DNA of 64,000 nucleotides from Neisseriaceae bacterium PsAf (GTDB lineage: Bacteria; Pseudomonadota; Gammaproteobacteria; Burkholderiales; Neisseriaceae), in NCBI GenBank assembly GCA_017114885.1, contig WNLJ01000006.1, positions 1 to 64,000 of the forward strand. Direction: 5' to 3'. Positions 53,878-63,287 of the stretch are shown piece after piece. The stretch's first letter is position 1. Each line of letters starts with the position of its first letter. Under the pieces are notes generated by a model that saw nothing but the letters and a program-made list of their open reading frames with translations, was not told where the DNA came from and did not search any database. Position numbers and translations under genes: made by a program.

Positions 53878-56682
53878 TTAGAACTTACTTCTAATACCTA
53901 TCGCACTATTTAATTGAGTAAACTTACTGTTTCCGTAGTTATAGTTTACGTTTCCGTAAGCCGATACTTGGTCATTAATCTTATACTCAACACTTGGTGT
54001 TATCGATACCCAACCTTTTCTTTCCTTAGAGATACCTTTGCCTGAACGATGGAAATCTTTAGCAAAGTTCTTCAATCTACCCTCTGCTTCAAACTCTTCG
54101 TAATCAAAGTTTTTAGTATATGCTAAATCTAGGTTGGTATTCAGTTTAGGTGATCTACTAGTGATTTGAACCCCTAAGGTACCTAACTTATTGGTACGTT
54201 TTTGTTCATTGAATTCCATCGCAGTAGAACTATTGCCCTCTTCTTGGTAACCCTTAACTTTGAATTTAGTCACACTACCTTCAATGTAAGGAGTTGCATA
54301 CCAAGTAGTAGAACATTCACCACAGCCTAACTCTGATAATAAGAAGTCATAACCCATCGATGCGCCAAAGCCTGACATTGTACCCTTAGTGTCACCCTTC
54401 TCTGTTCTTACGTGTTTTAAGAACTGCATTGAACGTTTGATATCATCCATTTGTTCCCAACCTGTATACACCTGTCCATTTGCCCAGAAACCATTCGGAT
54501 CCTTGTATTGGATAAAGGCTGTCAACGCTTGTGAACTGTCTTTATACTTCAATTGGTTACTTGGATGTTTATCTCCATAAGTCAATGCTAATGATGCACC
54601 TATGTCTAAGCCTTCAGCTGCTCTGTACGCAAAGCCTGCACCTATACCTTGAGTCGATAAGTTTCTTGGATTCAATGAGCGACTGTTCTTATCCAAACCA
54701 GCCAAAACACTAGCAAAGGTTGTAAACTCTCCTACTTGTCTTTCATCAAATCTCATGTACTTCATTTCACTCTTCATGAAGTTACTACGTACATTCTCAT
54801 TCATCTCTGCAACTCTTGATAAACCTGCTACATAACCTGGTGCATTGAAGACACTTAATAAGTATCCAGCTATGATTTGGTTCATTTGTGGGCTTGGGTG
54901 ATGCCAGTCTGTATACATATACACTTGTCCATCATCCCCATGATAGTAATCATCTCCCGCATCACAAATCGTAGATTCTTTACCTAAGGTACATTGTGCC
55001 ACTAGGATATTGGTAAAGCCGTATGCATATGGATCATTTTGTACTTCTTCGTATAAACGATAGATATCTGCATAAACCACATTACCATTTACATCCATTA
55101 GGCGATTTTGTAAGTCTCTATTCCAACGTATGACTAAGTTACGTTGTAATTGTGATGGAATCACAATCGCCCAACGCCATAATTCTGTAGGAATAAATGG
55201 AAGGAAGTGGTTATACATACGTGCATAGTTGTCTATCATATATTCATCTGCATTACCTACTGGCGAACCTACTAGATTATCATGATTACGTAAATAGCCA
55301 TCTATTGCACCAAACGCCCAATCAGTGGGTAAAAAACTTATTAATGCAACGCCAGAAAATGGTGCTAAACCTGGATCTGGTAGGCCTAACATAAAGATGT
55401 TTTCAGCACCTTTATCCACCAATAACTGAGCATATCCTCCTAAGACAGTTGGTTTATCATTAAGATATCTACCACTAGAAGAATTAGCGTAACTCCAATT
55501 CCATGACATAGATAACTGCATTAAGTCACCAGTCATATCATTACCACCCCCCCATAAAACAAATACATCGTCAGGATAGGCGGTCCCATTGTTATCAATT
55601 AAATATTGCTCAATTTGCTGTGACATTTTAGAACGGAGAAAAGATACTGGGTCACCTATTAATTCTAACAATCCACTATTCCATTTAATTAATGCTCCTG
55701 AGACTGCATAGTTAGTCCCATTTTGCTTAGCTGGTACATTTATTTTCCCTGCTAAATAAATTGATAATAGACTATTATAAAAAAATGAAGGATTTCCTGT
55801 CGCCATGTAAACAGAACCACTAGAAAAAGCTCCTGTATCTGACAATGAATCACCAAAAGTAACCACACTTCTAAATTCAAAACTTTTATTATGGGAATTA
55901 GAATCATAACCAGAAAAATCATAATTTATCCTACTCCCTTTCTTCTGCCCTGCATCAAATACCTTGGAGGAGGTAAAAGGTGCTGTACTAGAAGAATAAA
56001 AAGGATAACCAATCGAAGATGGGAGAGAAACAGACCAAGAACCTAGATTACTACTAACGGAAGACAAAGACATACTACCCACCTTTGAAGACAAATATAC
56101 TGGATGACTAACCAAGCTTAGAATTGCACTCGAAGGTCCACTGGATGGCCATAACGAAGGATTACTGGATAAACTGATTGGACTGCTGAGCAAAGCAAAA
56201 GAACCCAGTTTTAAAGATGATGATAATGTTACTGGTAAACTTAATGATGAGGAAACAGGTGTTATAGATAAGGAAAATGGAATTAAGGAAAATGGAATAG
56301 ATGTCAGTGTAGAACTCAAAGGCATTGAAAAAACCTGACTTGATAATGCCAAGGATAATGTAATTGATTGAGTCAAAGGAGTGTTTTCAACTGTAGTTTT
56401 TCTTAATACATATTGTCTCATATCAGGGTACGCTAACTTAGGCTCAAAGATAGCATCATCGCTAAATGTTAATGCCAAGTTAGTCACTGCTAATAATCCA
56501 TTTAAAAAAATGATATAGTTAGTGAGTTCCTCACAATTTATACTTTCGCCTTCAACGCACATCCTTTCATCCAATATTTGTTGATTGTTTTGAACTTCTT
56601 CAGAGTAACTTACTGTATTAACAAAGCTAAATAACAAAGTCAATATTGCCAACTTCCCTTCTTCTTTTATTTTCATCCGCAT
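53878..56682 (-). CDS. SGNH/GDSL-esterase autotransporter, short paralogue
   Basis: The 934-residue product shows the same plan as its giant neighbour but with a short spacer. It has a signal peptide (residues about 1-27), a charged segment with two cysteines, a Ser/Pro/Leu-rich spacer at about 100-245 that already contains one SNPS unit, an esterase domain (Ser in VTFGDSLSDTG near 275, Asn in WGGGNDM near 373, Asp/His in DWHHPSP near 593) and a beta-barrel at about 645-934 ending IGIRSKF. Its last 442 or so residues are identical to those of the giant protein apart from one change near the C-terminus. The ATG at 56682 has a GGAG ribosome binding site. The gene is probably close to the ancestral form from which the giant one expanded; that is inference. 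Confidence 0.92.
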   Translation of the reverse strand: MRMKIKEEGKLAILTLLFSFVNTVSYSEEVQNNQQILDERMCVEGESINCEELTNYIIFLNGLLAVTNLALTFSDDAIFEPKLAYPDMRQYVLRKTTVENTPLTQSITLSLALSSQVFSMPLSSTLTSIPFSLIPFSLSITPVSSSLSLPVTLSSSLKLGSFALLSSPISLSSNPSLWPSSGPSSAILSLVSHPVYLSSKVGSMSLSSVSSNLGSWSVSLPSSIGYPFYSSSTAPFTSSKVFDAGQKKGSRINYDFSGYDSNSHNKSFEFRSVVTFGDSLSDTGAFSSGSVYMATGNPSFFYNSLLSIYLAGKINVPAKQNGTNYAVSGALIKWNSGLLELIGDPVSFLRSKMSQQIEQYLIDNNGTAYPDDVFVLWGGGNDMTGDLMQLSMSWNWSYANSSSGRYLNDKPTVLGGYAQLLVDKGAENIFMLGLPDPGLAPFSGVALISFLPTDWAFGAIDGYLRNHDNLVGSPVGNADEYMIDNYARMYNHFLPFIPTELWRWAIVIPSQLQRNLVIRWNRDLQNRLMDVNGNVVYADIYRLYEEVQNDPYAYGFTNILVAQCTLGKESTICDAGDDYYHGDDGQVYMYTDWHHPSPQMNQIIAGYLLSVFNAPGYVAGLSRVAEMNENVRSNFMKSEMKYMRFDERQVGEFTTFASVLAGLDKNSRSLNPRNLSTQGIGAGFAYRAAEGLDIGASLALTYGDKHPSNQLKYKDSSQALTAFIQYKDPNGFWANGQVYTGWEQMDDIKRSMQFLKHVRTEKGDTKGTMSGFGASMGYDFLLSELGCGECSTTWYATPYIEGSVTKFKVKGYQEEGNSSTAMEFNEQKRTNKLGTLGVQITSRSPKLNTNLDLAYTKNFDYEEFEAEGRLKNFAKDFHRSGKGISKERKGWVSITPSVEYKINDQVSAYGNVNYNYGNSKFTQLNSAIGIRSKF
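53927..55254 (-). repeat. 1,328-bp identical tract, copy 2 (with 45082-46409)
   Basis: This is the partner of the tract at 45082-46409. The sharp switch at 55255 from identity to clear divergence, inside a single domain, is the mark of gene conversion or unequal exchange, not of whole-gene duplication. Confidence 0.9.
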
Positions 56683-57337
56683 TTACTCCAAAAAAATTAA
56701 TAATAATTCGGAACAGTCCCTGTTACCTGTTGTATAATTCATATAACCTACTAATATCACTTATTTTTTACTTCATTTCCGCATCATATTTTAGCATATG
56801 CTCTATTTACCCTCTAAATTATTTTTAACAAAAAGAATAAAATATATCTTAATAGAAAAAATATGTAGATTTATGGCATATTGGGCATGATTCTCACCAT
56901 AATACAATAACCAATATAGTCTCTAGTATTATTTAATTCTATTTACCCAGATATAATCCACTCTTGATGATTCAAAAAATAATATTAACAACCTAACTTT
57001 TATAAAATATTCACCTATTCTACACTTTATAAAAATTATATTTAATCACAGTAATTTTAATCGATATTTCAACATTTATTCGATATATATTATAGCAATA
57101 TGTTAAAAACTAATATTTTGTAGTAAACATTAATATGGTTTTATTAATTCCATGAAATATATTAACTTGTTAAAGATTTGTACAATGTTGTTTCCTATCC
57201 GAAGAAATTATTTTAATTTAGTCTGCATAACACATTTAATCTATGAGTTTAACAATAAAATTATTATCTTAATGACTTGAAAAAAATAAATTAACCCTCA
57301 TTGTCCTAGAAAATTCAACTAAACAAAAAGGATAATT
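56683..57337. other. Intergenic region between the autotransporter and htpG
   Basis: These 655 AT-rich bases separate divergent genes. The right end carries the sigma-32-like promoter of htpG (57276-57302). The promoter of the autotransporter should lie at the left end but was not assigned. No coding frame is convincing. Confidence 0.55.
57276..57302 (+). promoter_or_regulatory. Sigma-32 (heat-shock) type promoter of htpG
   Basis: CTTGAA (57276-57281) and CCCTCATT (57295-57302) are separated by 13 bases. This matches the sigma-32 pattern CTTGAA-N13/14-CCCCAT-T with one substitution. The predicted start is near 57309, giving a leader of about 29 bases before the ATG at 57338. Heat induction of htpG is known in other proteobacteria, so the assignment is well supported. 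Confidence 0.75.
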
Positions 57338-59227
57338 ATGAAACAAACTTTAAGTTTTCAGACAGAAGTTAAAGAATTATTAAAATTAATGATTCATTCC
57401 TTGTACTCTAATAAAGAAATATTTTTGAGAGAGTTAATTTCAAATAGTGCAGATGCTATTGATAAACTGCGTTTTGAACTATTAAATAACCCAGATTTAT
57501 CAGTTAGTGAGAGTGATTTTAAAATTACAATTACTGCCCAGCCAGATGATGGGACCATTACTATTTCAGATAACGGCATTGGTATGACAGAACAAGAAAT
57601 TGTAGAAAATCTAGGCACCATTGCTAGGTCTGGCACTAAAGCATTCTTGGAAAATTTAACAGGTGAACAGAAGAAAGATTCTAATTTAATTGGCCAATTT
57701 GGAGTAGGTTTTTACTCAGCTTTTATTGTTGCAGATCAAGTTACAGTTCAAAGTCGTTCCGCATACGTAGATAAATCTAAAGGAGTACGTTGGTCTAGCA
57801 AAGGAGACGGTGAATTTACTATTGAACCTATTGAAAAAGAACAGGTAGGTACAGATATTATCCTACATCTAAAAAAAGAAGATTCAGATTTACTTTCAGA
57901 CTGGACACTACGTCGCATAGTAAATACTTATAGTGATCATATTTCTGTTTCTATCTACATGAAAAAGGCACCAGAATATGATAAGGAAGGTAATGCCATT
58001 CCTAGTAATGAACTAGAAGTTGTCAATCAAGCCAAGGCATTATGGAATCAACCAAAATCAGAGATTACAGAAAAACAATATCAAGATTTTTATCATCATA
58101 TTGCCCATGATTTCAGTGATGCACTGGCATGGACCCATTTTAAAGTAGAAGGTCGCCAAGACTATACTGGATTACTTTATATCCCTTTCCAAGCACCATT
58201 TAACTTATATAATGAAGAACAAAACCACGGCATTAAACTTTATGTCAAACGTGTTTTCATCATGGATGATGTAAAAAAACTAATCCCAAATTATTTAAGA
58301 TTCGTACGAGGTATAATTGACAGCAATGACTTGCCATTAAATGTTTCTCGTGAGATTCTACAAGAAAATAAAGATATTGACTCTATCCGTTCTGGTAGTG
58401 TTAAAAAAATACTCGATTTGATTGACTCATTGTCAAAAAATGAACCAAAAAAATTTAAGATATTTTGGGAAAAATTCGGTGCCGTTTTCAAAGAGGGGGT
58501 CGGGGAAGACTTTAACAATAAGGAAAGAATTGCTAGTTTAAGCCGCTTTTCAAGTACTTTAAATAACTCTTCAGAGCAAAATGTATCTTTAGATGACTAC
58601 ATTTCTCGAATGCAACCGGGACAAGATAAGATATATTATATTACTGCTGATTCCTATCAAGCTGCTAAAAATAGTCCTCATTTAGAAATATTTTTGAAGA
58701 AAAATATAGAAGTACTACTGCTGACAGATCAAGTTGACGAGTGGTTTGTTAATTTATTAAGGGAATATAAAAATAAACCTTTAGCTAGTATTGTAAAGGG
58801 AGAACTAAATTTAGAATCATTGGGAGAAACAATAGATACATCTTCAAAATCTGATGATCTAACTAATGCTGTACTAGAAATCTTTAAAACAGCCCTAAAA
58901 AATAAAGTCAGTGATGTTAGAACCACTATTCGATTAACCGAAAGTCCTGCCTGTTTAGTAGTGGAGGAAAATGAAATGAGTCAATATTTAGTTAGAATGT
59001 TGGAATCAGCTGGTGCTCAATCTCCTGACATCGTGCAAAGAAAACTTCCTATACTAGAAGTTAATCCTGAACATTCTTTATTCAAAATGTTAGCAAAAGA
59101 AAAAAATCCAGAAAAAGCAGTACAACTTGCTGAGATTATTTTCGACCAAGCCTTACTGTCAGAAGGTGGTAAACTTAACAATCCTTCTGAATTTATTAAA
59201 AGAATGAATCAACTAATCTTTGAATAA
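57338..59227 (+). CDS. htpG: Molecular chaperone HtpG (Hsp90)
   Basis: The 629-residue protein is bacterial Hsp90. The N-terminal ATP-binding domain holds NKEIFLRELISNSADAIDKLR near residue 30, DNGIGMTEQEIVENLGTIARSGT (in outline) near residue 83 and GQFGVGFYSAFIVAD near residue 118. The middle domain has the catalytic-loop arginine in the NVSREILQENKDI segment near residue 335, and the C-terminal dimerisation domain includes RLTESPACLV and MLAKEKNPEKA. A purine-rich AAAAGGAT ribosome binding site precedes the ATG. It is a single-gene unit between a heat-shock promoter and the hairpin at 59244-59273. Confidence 0.97.
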   Translation: MKQTLSFQTEVKELLKLMIHSLYSNKEIFLRELISNSADAIDKLRFELLNNPDLSVSESDFKITITAQPDDGTITISDNGIGMTEQEIVENLGTIARSGTKAFLENLTGEQKKDSNLIGQFGVGFYSAFIVADQVTVQSRSAYVDKSKGVRWSSKGDGEFTIEPIEKEQVGTDIILHLKKEDSDLLSDWTLRRIVNTYSDHISVSIYMKKAPEYDKEGNAIPSNELEVVNQAKALWNQPKSEITEKQYQDFYHHIAHDFSDALAWTHFKVEGRQDYTGLLYIPFQAPFNLYNEEQNHGIKLYVKRVFIMDDVKKLIPNYLRFVRGIIDSNDLPLNVSREILQENKDIDSIRSGSVKKILDLIDSLSKNEPKKFKIFWEKFGAVFKEGVGEDFNNKERIASLSRFSSTLNNSSEQNVSLDDYISRMQPGQDKIYYITADSYQAAKNSPHLEIFLKKNIEVLLLTDQVDEWFVNLLREYKNKPLASIVKGELNLESLGETIDTSSKSDDLTNAVLEIFKTALKNKVSDVRTTIRLTESPACLVVEENEMSQYLVRMLESAGAQSPDIVQRKLPILEVNPEHSLFKMLAKEKNPEKAVQLAEIIFDQALLSEGGKLNNPSEFIKRMNQLIFE

Positions 59228-59243
59228 GATACTTTGACAAACA

Positions 59244-59273
59244 AAAAACCTCAATCATGAGATTGAGGTTTTT
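59244..59273. terminator. Bidirectional terminator between htpG and the small exported protein gene
   Basis: AAAAACCTCAATC (59244-59256) pairs with GATTGAGGTTTTT (59261-59273) around a four-base loop. The A-run and T-run flank the stem, so it can stop transcripts of the two convergent genes. Confidence 0.88.
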
Positions 59274-59285
59274 ATCAAATGATAT

Positions 59286-59564
59286 TTATTTTGAAGATGA
59301 TTTTTCATCTTCTTGATAGCCGAATGCTGTTAGAATACCACCAACAACTGTTGTAATGACTCCTGCTGGTATCGTCACTAACAATAGTGGCAAAGTCACA
59401 ACGGGTATTGCAGAACTCGGAATACCTGCTCCCAAAGAAGTCGCTCCTGCACTAATTGAAGATCCACCAGAAATAGTTGCTGGATTTACCACTATCCTCG
59501 CCTGTGATGCTGTAGAAAAAAATAATATCCCACTTGCTAACAAGGCCATGCTTAATTTCTTCAT
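59286..59564 (-). CDS. Small exported hydrophobic protein, unknown function
   Basis: From the ATG at 59564, which has a very strong GGAGG ribosome binding site, the product is 92 residues. The frame extends nine codons upstream to a TTG that is rejected. A signal peptide (MKKLSMALLASGILFF, cleavage likely after SQA near residue 22) is followed by a Ser/Gly/Ala stretch, a hydrophobic segment rich in Val, Leu, Ile and Pro (about 50-70), a glycine-zipper-like GVITTVVGGILTAFG and a charged tail EDEKSSSK. No family was recognised. The charge-free middle resembles the autotransporter spacers in composition. Membrane-active peptide, small lipid-interacting protein or assembly factor are all possible. 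It is a monocistronic unit. Confidence 0.8.
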   Translation of the reverse strand: MKKLSMALLASGILFFSTASQARIVVNPATISGGSSISAGATSLGAGIPSSAIPVVTLPLLLVTIPAGVITTVVGGILTAFGYQEDEKSSSK

Positions 59565-59932
59565 TTTTACACCTCCACAAAAATTATTCAATACAAAACA
59601 TCAAGTAATATGAATCATCAACAACTTACTTGAGGGATATAGTATCAGATTTATACCTAAAATACAATAAAAATTATATAAATATATAGCAAGTAAAAAT
59701 AATGTAGACTAAGAAAAAACATTTAAAAACTACATCCTGAATCATATAAAAATTAAGATAATAAAAATATGAGAAATTATTTAAATGCAAACATATAATG
59801 ATTCACCAATAGCTCTCCTGACATCAAAAGATGCATGTACAGAATCTGTAAATAAACATTACATATATTAAAAAATATTAACCATAGCTATTAGGATTTA
59901 TTTTATAACTACAACATAATATAAAAGGAACA
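59565..59932. other. Intergenic region upstream of the small exported protein gene
   Basis: This is about 370 AT-rich bases between two minus-strand genes. It contains the perfect inverted repeat at 59601-59633. Nothing else was recognised. Confidence 0.5.
59601..59633. promoter_or_regulatory. Inverted repeat, possible operator of the small exported protein gene
   Basis: TCAAGTAA (59601-59608) and TTACTTGA (59626-59633) are perfectly complementary and 17 bases apart, centred about 53 bases upstream of the ATG at 59564. The spacing suits a dimeric regulator or a hairpin in the leader. In AT-rich DNA an eight-base match can occur by chance. Confidence 0.3.
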
Positions 59933-60607
59933 TCAAGACATTTTAATAGACAAAATAGGCCAGTTTTCTTCTTCTGCATATTGACGTAACTTTGCATCAG
60001 GATTAACAGCAGTAGGATAAGAAACTAACTTCAGCAAAGGTAAATCATTAAAAGAGTCACTATAAAAATAGGAACTTTGGTAATCTTGCCACGTTCTATT
60101 GTGTTCTTTTAACCATTGCTCTACTCTAGTAATCTTTCCTTCTCTATAACTAGGAACCCCTTGATACTCACCTGTATAGTTTCCTTCCTTATCCTTAACT
60201 AAGGAAACTCCTATCACTTCATTAATGCCAAAATGATGTGCTATGGGGGTAATAACAAATTCATTAGTTGCCGATACCAAAATTATTTGATCATTATTCT
60301 GAATATGTTTATTGACTAAAGCATAGGCATCAGGTGATATATTGGGGATAATATATTCAGACATGAATTCTTGATGCATTTTTCCTAAAATTTCCATAGG
60401 AAATCTAGATAAAAAACTTAATTGAAATTGTAAAAATTCATCTAAATTTAAATTCCCCTCATGATAGTCATCAGAATACTGCTTTCTTTTTATTTCTGAA
60501 TCATAACCAACATAACCTTTATCATACAAATATCTTGACCACTCAAAGTCTGAATCACATGTTAATAATGTATGATCTAAATCAAATAAAACTAAAGATG
60601 AATTCAC
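59933..60607 (-). CDS. HAD-superfamily hydrolase, subfamily IB (SerB-like)
   Basis: The 224-residue protein is a HAD phosphatase of the IB (phosphoserine phosphatase-like) group. Motif I is LFDLDHTLLTCDSD at residues 7-20 with the two catalytic aspartates, motif II is the Ser in ILVSATNEFV near residue 111, motif III a Lys in REGKITRVE near 157, and motif IV YFYSDSFNDLPLL near 184. The helical cap lies between I and II. Substrates of such proteins next to hda are not established. It overlaps hda by one base and ends the ligA-galU-perM-hda run. Confidence 0.92.
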   Translation of the reverse strand: MNSSLVLFDLDHTLLTCDSDFEWSRYLYDKGYVGYDSEIKRKQYSDDYHEGNLNLDEFLQFQLSFLSRFPMEILGKMHQEFMSEYIIPNISPDAYALVNKHIQNNDQIILVSATNEFVITPIAHHFGINEVIGVSLVKDKEGNYTGEYQGVPSYREGKITRVEQWLKEHNRTWQDYQSSYFYSDSFNDLPLLKLVSYPTAVNPDAKLRQYAEEENWPILSIKMS

Positions 60608-61275
60608 TAATTTTTCTCCGCCAAAAACTGCTTTAATAAAGGAATAGTTATTTTTCTTTTATTCTTGATAGCATAATTATCAATCTCTTGTAACGTGTTT
60701 AGCAAAAAATCCAACGTTCTAGGAGAATGAGAAATCAAATAATTTAAAACTTCGTCAGATATATTCGTTTGTCTTATTTCAATAAATTTTCTCATTGTTT
60801 CCAATTTTTCCTGTTCTGATAATGGAAAAATTTCATAAATCAAACACAATCCTAATCTAGTTCTTAAATCATTACGTAGTTGAATCAATCTTTGAGGAGG
60901 CATTTCTGCACTAATTAATAAATGACAACCAGAATCAAATGATTCATTAAATAAATGAAAAAGCTCGATTTGAGAGGTTTCATCAAAGTCGTGAATATCA
61001 TCAATTGCAATACATTCATAATGATGATTTAAAATTTCATCAAAATTTTGATGTTCTCGCGTAGATATCAAGGTTGCTTGTTTGCCTTCTATTAATCGTT
61101 GTTTGACCCATGATTTAAGTAAATGACTTTTCCCTATTCCCTCTGGTCCCCATACAAATATCAATTGTGATTCATCTAACTTTAATATAGACAACAACTC
61201 TCGATTTTGACTCCCTAAAAAAGAATCAAAACTAGGATAGCCCTGCTCTTCAAAATCAATTACCATCTGTTTCAT
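60607..61275 (-). CDS. hda: DnaA regulatory inactivator Hda
   Basis: The 222-residue AAA+ protein resembles DnaA domain III without a DNA-binding domain. The start YPSFDSFLGSQNREL is typical, Walker A GPEGIGKS is at residues 43-50, and Walker B lies in CIAIDDIHDFD near residue 93. With the sliding clamp, Hda stimulates DnaA-ATP hydrolysis and prevents early re-initiation of replication. In E. coli Hda contacts the clamp through an N-terminal QL-type motif; here an equivalent was not clearly seen. It follows perM by 15 bases, an order common in betaproteobacteria. Confidence 0.92.
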   Translation of the reverse strand: MKQMVIDFEEQGYPSFDSFLGSQNRELLSILKLDESQLIFVWGPEGIGKSHLLKSWVKQRLIEGKQATLISTREHQNFDEILNHHYECIAIDDIHDFDETSQIELFHLFNESFDSGCHLLISAEMPPQRLIQLRNDLRTRLGLCLIYEIFPLSEQEKLETMRKFIEIRQTNISDEVLNYLISHSPRTLDFLLNTLQEIDNYAIKNKRKITIPLLKQFLAEKN

Positions 61276-61290
61276 TTAATGTTACACCCT

Positions 61291-62397
61291 TTATTCTTCT
61301 TCTAAGTAAAAATCACTCTTATAGTATTTGTCAGAAATAGCATTCATTATCACCACACAAACAGCAGAAAAAGGTAAGCCAAGTAACATACCTGTGAATC
61401 CAAATAAACTACCAAACGCCAATAAAACAAAAATGACTAAAAAGGGCGAAAGCCCAATACGATCCCCAATCAATTTAGGAGTAATGATAAAGGATTCTAG
61501 AATTTGACCCACTCCAAATACAACCCAAACTCCAATTAAATGCCAAATATCTGCATATTGCAAAATAGCAGCTAAAGTAGCCAGTATAGATCCTACTATA
61601 AAACCTAAATAAGGTATAAACACTAAAAATCCAGTCATAAAACCGATTGCAAAGCCATTTTTTAAATCTACCAGTGCAAGCCCTATACCATAAATAAGAC
61701 CCATGACTATCATGACTAAAAATTGGCCACGTACAAATTCATTTAAAGCTGTATCTAATTCTCCCATAAATTCAGTGACAGGCTTATAGTATCTTCTTGG
61801 AATCAAGCTTCCCAACTTTTCTATTAATTCTGGCCAAACATATAAAAAATAAAGCAAAGTAATAGGCAACATAAACAAATTGTATAACAATAAAATAATA
61901 CCACTACCAGTTTGCCTTACATAATCTGAAGCTTTCAAAATGAGTGATTTAAATGTTTCACTATTCTGTTGCCAAAGCTGTCCAAGATTTTCAGAACTAA
62001 AAAATTCCCTAAAATTAAGCTTATTTTCAATAAGATCTAACTTATTCTGAATACTAGCTGGTAAATTAATTTTATCCCCATTCTCTTGTAACCAATTCAG
62101 AACAATAGGCATTTTATCAATTAATTCATGCATTTGTTGTAACAAAACAGGAATCAAAAATGCAATAAAAATCAAAATTAAAATCAAAGTACCCACCACA
62201 ATTATTAAAGATGCAAGCACTCTTGACATTTTAGTTGATAATTTTGTTGCCAATGGATTAAGAAAATAAGCCAAAATTATACCCGCTATAAAAGGCGTCA
62301 GAATATCGGATAAAACATAACACAGATAAAAAAGTATGCCAAAAACACACAACATGATTAACCATGGTATATATGATTTTTTTTCAGTTTGATACAT
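61291..62397 (-). CDS. AI-2E family transporter (PerM-like)
   Basis: The 368-residue membrane protein is of the PerM/AI-2E family, with about eight helices: two at the N-terminus (residues about 10-45), one around 60-90, a central helical segment facing the periplasm or cytoplasm (90-160), and a cluster from 155 onward including GFVPYLG-like FIPYLGFIVGSILATLAA and the PKLIGDRIGLSPFLVIFVLLAFGSLFGFTGMLLGLP block (in outline). Substrate of this member is not known; family members export small molecules or act as Na+/H+ antiporters. It lies between galU and hda in a minus-strand run. Confidence 0.9.
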   Translation of the reverse strand: MYQTEKKSYIPWLIMLCVFGILFYLCYVLSDILTPFIAGIILAYFLNPLATKLSTKMSRVLASLIIVVGTLILILIFIAFLIPVLLQQMHELIDKMPIVLNWLQENGDKINLPASIQNKLDLIENKLNFREFFSSENLGQLWQQNSETFKSLILKASDYVRQTGSGIILLLYNLFMLPITLLYFLYVWPELIEKLGSLIPRRYYKPVTEFMGELDTALNEFVRGQFLVMIVMGLIYGIGLALVDLKNGFAIGFMTGFLVFIPYLGFIVGSILATLAAILQYADIWHLIGVWVVFGVGQILESFIITPKLIGDRIGLSPFLVIFVLLAFGSLFGFTGMLLGLPFSAVCVVIMNAISDKYYKSDFYLEEE

Positions 62398-62408
62398 AGT
62401 TAAAACCT

Positions 62409-63287
62409 TTAGTCTTGCAAATTATTAGCTGTTTCAAGTACTATTTTCTTAAAATTATCTGCTGTTTGCGGATGTTTAATACCAAAAGCTAAATTAGCTT
62501 CTAAATAACCTATTTTACTACCACAGTCATACCTTTTTCCTGAAAAAGGATAGGCAACAACAGTTTCATATTGTAACAACCTAGCAATAGCATCTGTTAG
62601 TTGAATTTCCCCACCAGCCCCTCTTGGAATCGTTGCCAAAAATTCATATATTTTAGGCGTTAGTACATAACGCCCCACTACTGCTAAATTAGAAGGAGCC
62701 ACATCTGGATGAGGTTTTTCAACAATACTATCTACTTTTAAATAGTCTTTTTCTTCACTTACTTCCACAATACCATAAAAACCTGTTTCATTTGGATCAA
62801 CTTCCTCAACTCCCAAAACGGTATTGCCTAAACGGTTATAAACCTCAATCATTTGAGTGAGTGTTCCTGGTTGAGCATCAATTAAATCATCTGCTAAAAT
62901 AACCGCGAAAGCTTCATTTCCAACAGCAGGTAGTGATTTTAGAACAGCATGACCCAGGCCTAAGGCTTCAGCTTGACGAATATATAAGCAACTAACATTA
63001 CTGGGTAAAATATCCTGAATGCTCTCTAATAATTGATTTTTATTTTTAAAAGCCAATTCACTTTCCAACTCATAGGCTTTATCAAAATGATCTTCAATAC
63101 TGCGTTTACTACGCCCAGTAATAAAAATAATTTCTGTGCAACCCGCTTCAATAGCTTCTTCAACTGCATATTGAATCAATGGTTTATCTACAATTGGTAA
63201 CATTTCTTTAGGCATTGCCTTCGTTGCTGGCAAAAATCTTGTCCCCATACCAGCCACAGGAAAAACAACTTTTTTTATTGGTTTCAT
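62409..63287 (-). CDS. galU: UTP-glucose-1-phosphate uridylyltransferase
   Basis: The 292-residue enzyme makes UDP-glucose from UTP and glucose 1-phosphate. The nucleotide-binding start [20 protein letters not shown] is at residues 13-32 and the family segments [23 protein letters not shown] (near residue 107) and [21 protein letters not shown] near residue 190 are all visible. UDP-glucose feeds lipopolysaccharide and other glycans. Its start overlaps the ligA stop by four bases, so both are on one transcript. Complete. Confidence 0.96.
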   Translation of the reverse strand: MKPIKKVVFPVAGMGTRFLPATKAMPKEMLPIVDKPLIQYAVEEAIEAGCTEIIFITGRSKRSIEDHFDKAYELESELAFKNKNQLLESIQDILPSNVSCLYIRQAEALGLGHAVLKSLPAVGNEAFAVILADDLIDAQPGTLTQMIEVYNRLGNTVLGVEEVDPNETGFYGIVEVSEEKDYLKVDSIVEKPHPDVAPSNLAVVGRYVLTPKIYEFLATIPRGAGGEIQLTDAIARLLQYETVVAYPFSGKRYDCGSKIGYLEANLAFGIKHPQTADNFKKIVLETANNLQD

